A DNA stretch of 64,000 nucleotides. Origin: Vespa crabro. Its lineage: Eukaryota > Arthropoda > Insecta > Hymenoptera > Vespidae. The DNA is taken from contig NC_060956.1 of assembly GCF_910589235.1 (NCBI RefSeq), positions 5,831,499-5,895,498 of the forward strand. The letters run 5' to 3'. The stretch's first letter is position 1, and each line of letters starts with the position of its first letter. Of the stretch, positions 63,613-64,000 are shown in pieces. A program made the translations under genes and the position numbers. The notes under the pieces were generated by a model. The model saw nothing but the letters and a program-made list of their open reading frames with translations, searched no databases and was not told the origin of the DNA.

Positions 63613-64000
63613 CAAATAGTAGAGTAAAACTTGAATACGATGTCGAAATAATAAAGAACCTGTTTTTTCACGATGTATGTAGGTCATCATCTTAATCGAA
63701 CTTTTATAGCATCATTAGATATATGTAGCTTCTTCGAAAAAAAATATTTAACTGATTTTTCTTACGGTTATCATCATTAAGTTTTCTTCCAAGATTAGAT
63801 TTCAAGTTTTGATGTTACCAAATTTGTGTCCTGTGTAAGTACATATGTATCTATCTACATTTCTTACGAAGCTTTTACCCCTTCCTTACATATTTTTCGA
63901 CGTCAAGCTCCGCCTACTCGACTAATAACAGCTGGGGTGACATCGAAACGATGATAGTTATACAGTGAAGATTATTTAAATCAATCTTTTTGATACCGAT

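Larger units (their letters stand above)
58242..64000. other. LanB2 upstream region and right flank
   Basis: No convincing coding exon on either strand. It contains a poly(A) run near 58500, CT/GA microsatellites at about 59399-59435, 59518-59545 and 60440-60495, a candidate LanB2 promoter near 59.7 kb, and a CpG-containing GC-rich block at 62090-63420. Overlapping frames at 62195-62660 look like chance frames in that block. Confidence 0.5.

Noticed and set aside
1..64000. CRISPR arrays, operons, phage or bacterial transfer
   Set aside because: Spliced eukaryotic genes throughout; no regular spaced repeats or bacterial-type gene clusters.

Overview
The window looks like nuclear DNA of an insect, most probably a hymenopteran. 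This rests on AT-rich sequence with many microsatellites, short GT-AG introns, and insect-type orthologues (Dsp1, Tsp2A, LanB2, a ZAD zinc-finger gene); I could not run a database search. There is no operon, CRISPR array, rRNA or tRNA that I can recognise. Ten protein-coding genes were assembled exon by exon from splice sites and reading-frame continuity. In all nine whole genes the exon lengths sum to a multiple of three.

Left part (1-12.7 kb): the 3' half of Dsp1/HMGB (+) with a long 3' UTR, then Tsp2A (-, smooth septate junction tetraspanin) and mre11 (-, double-strand break nuclease). Two TA-flanked palindromic MITE-like elements lie left of the Dsp1 exons. Middle (12.7-25.6 kb): a ZAD/C2H2 zinc-finger gene (+) divergent from mre11, then a myotubularin-like pseudophosphatase (-) and Xpc (-). 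Two CTCF-like motifs 40 bp apart lie between those last two. From 25.6 to 34.3 kb no coding gene is seen. That stretch holds a GC-rich block, simple repeats and a striking repeated nonamer GCACGTGAC (bHLH E-box).

Right part (34.3-64 kb): a cysteine-free, Thr/Pro/Gln-rich secreted protein (+), asf1 (+), Syx6 (+) and LanB2 (-, laminin gamma-1, 25 exons, 1621 residues). From 58.2 kb to the end are the LanB2 upstream region, microsatellites and a CpG-containing GC-rich block that may be the promoter or first exon of another gene.

There is no single pathway in the window, although Dsp1, mre11, Xpc and asf1 all act on chromatin or genome maintenance. I did not find a wholly new biological system. 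The most noteworthy signals are: a U12-type AT-AC intron in Syx6 that is required to keep the frame; a read-through alternative C-terminus in the same gene; the GCACGTGAC cluster; the paired CTCF-like sites around a palindrome; and the MITE pair.
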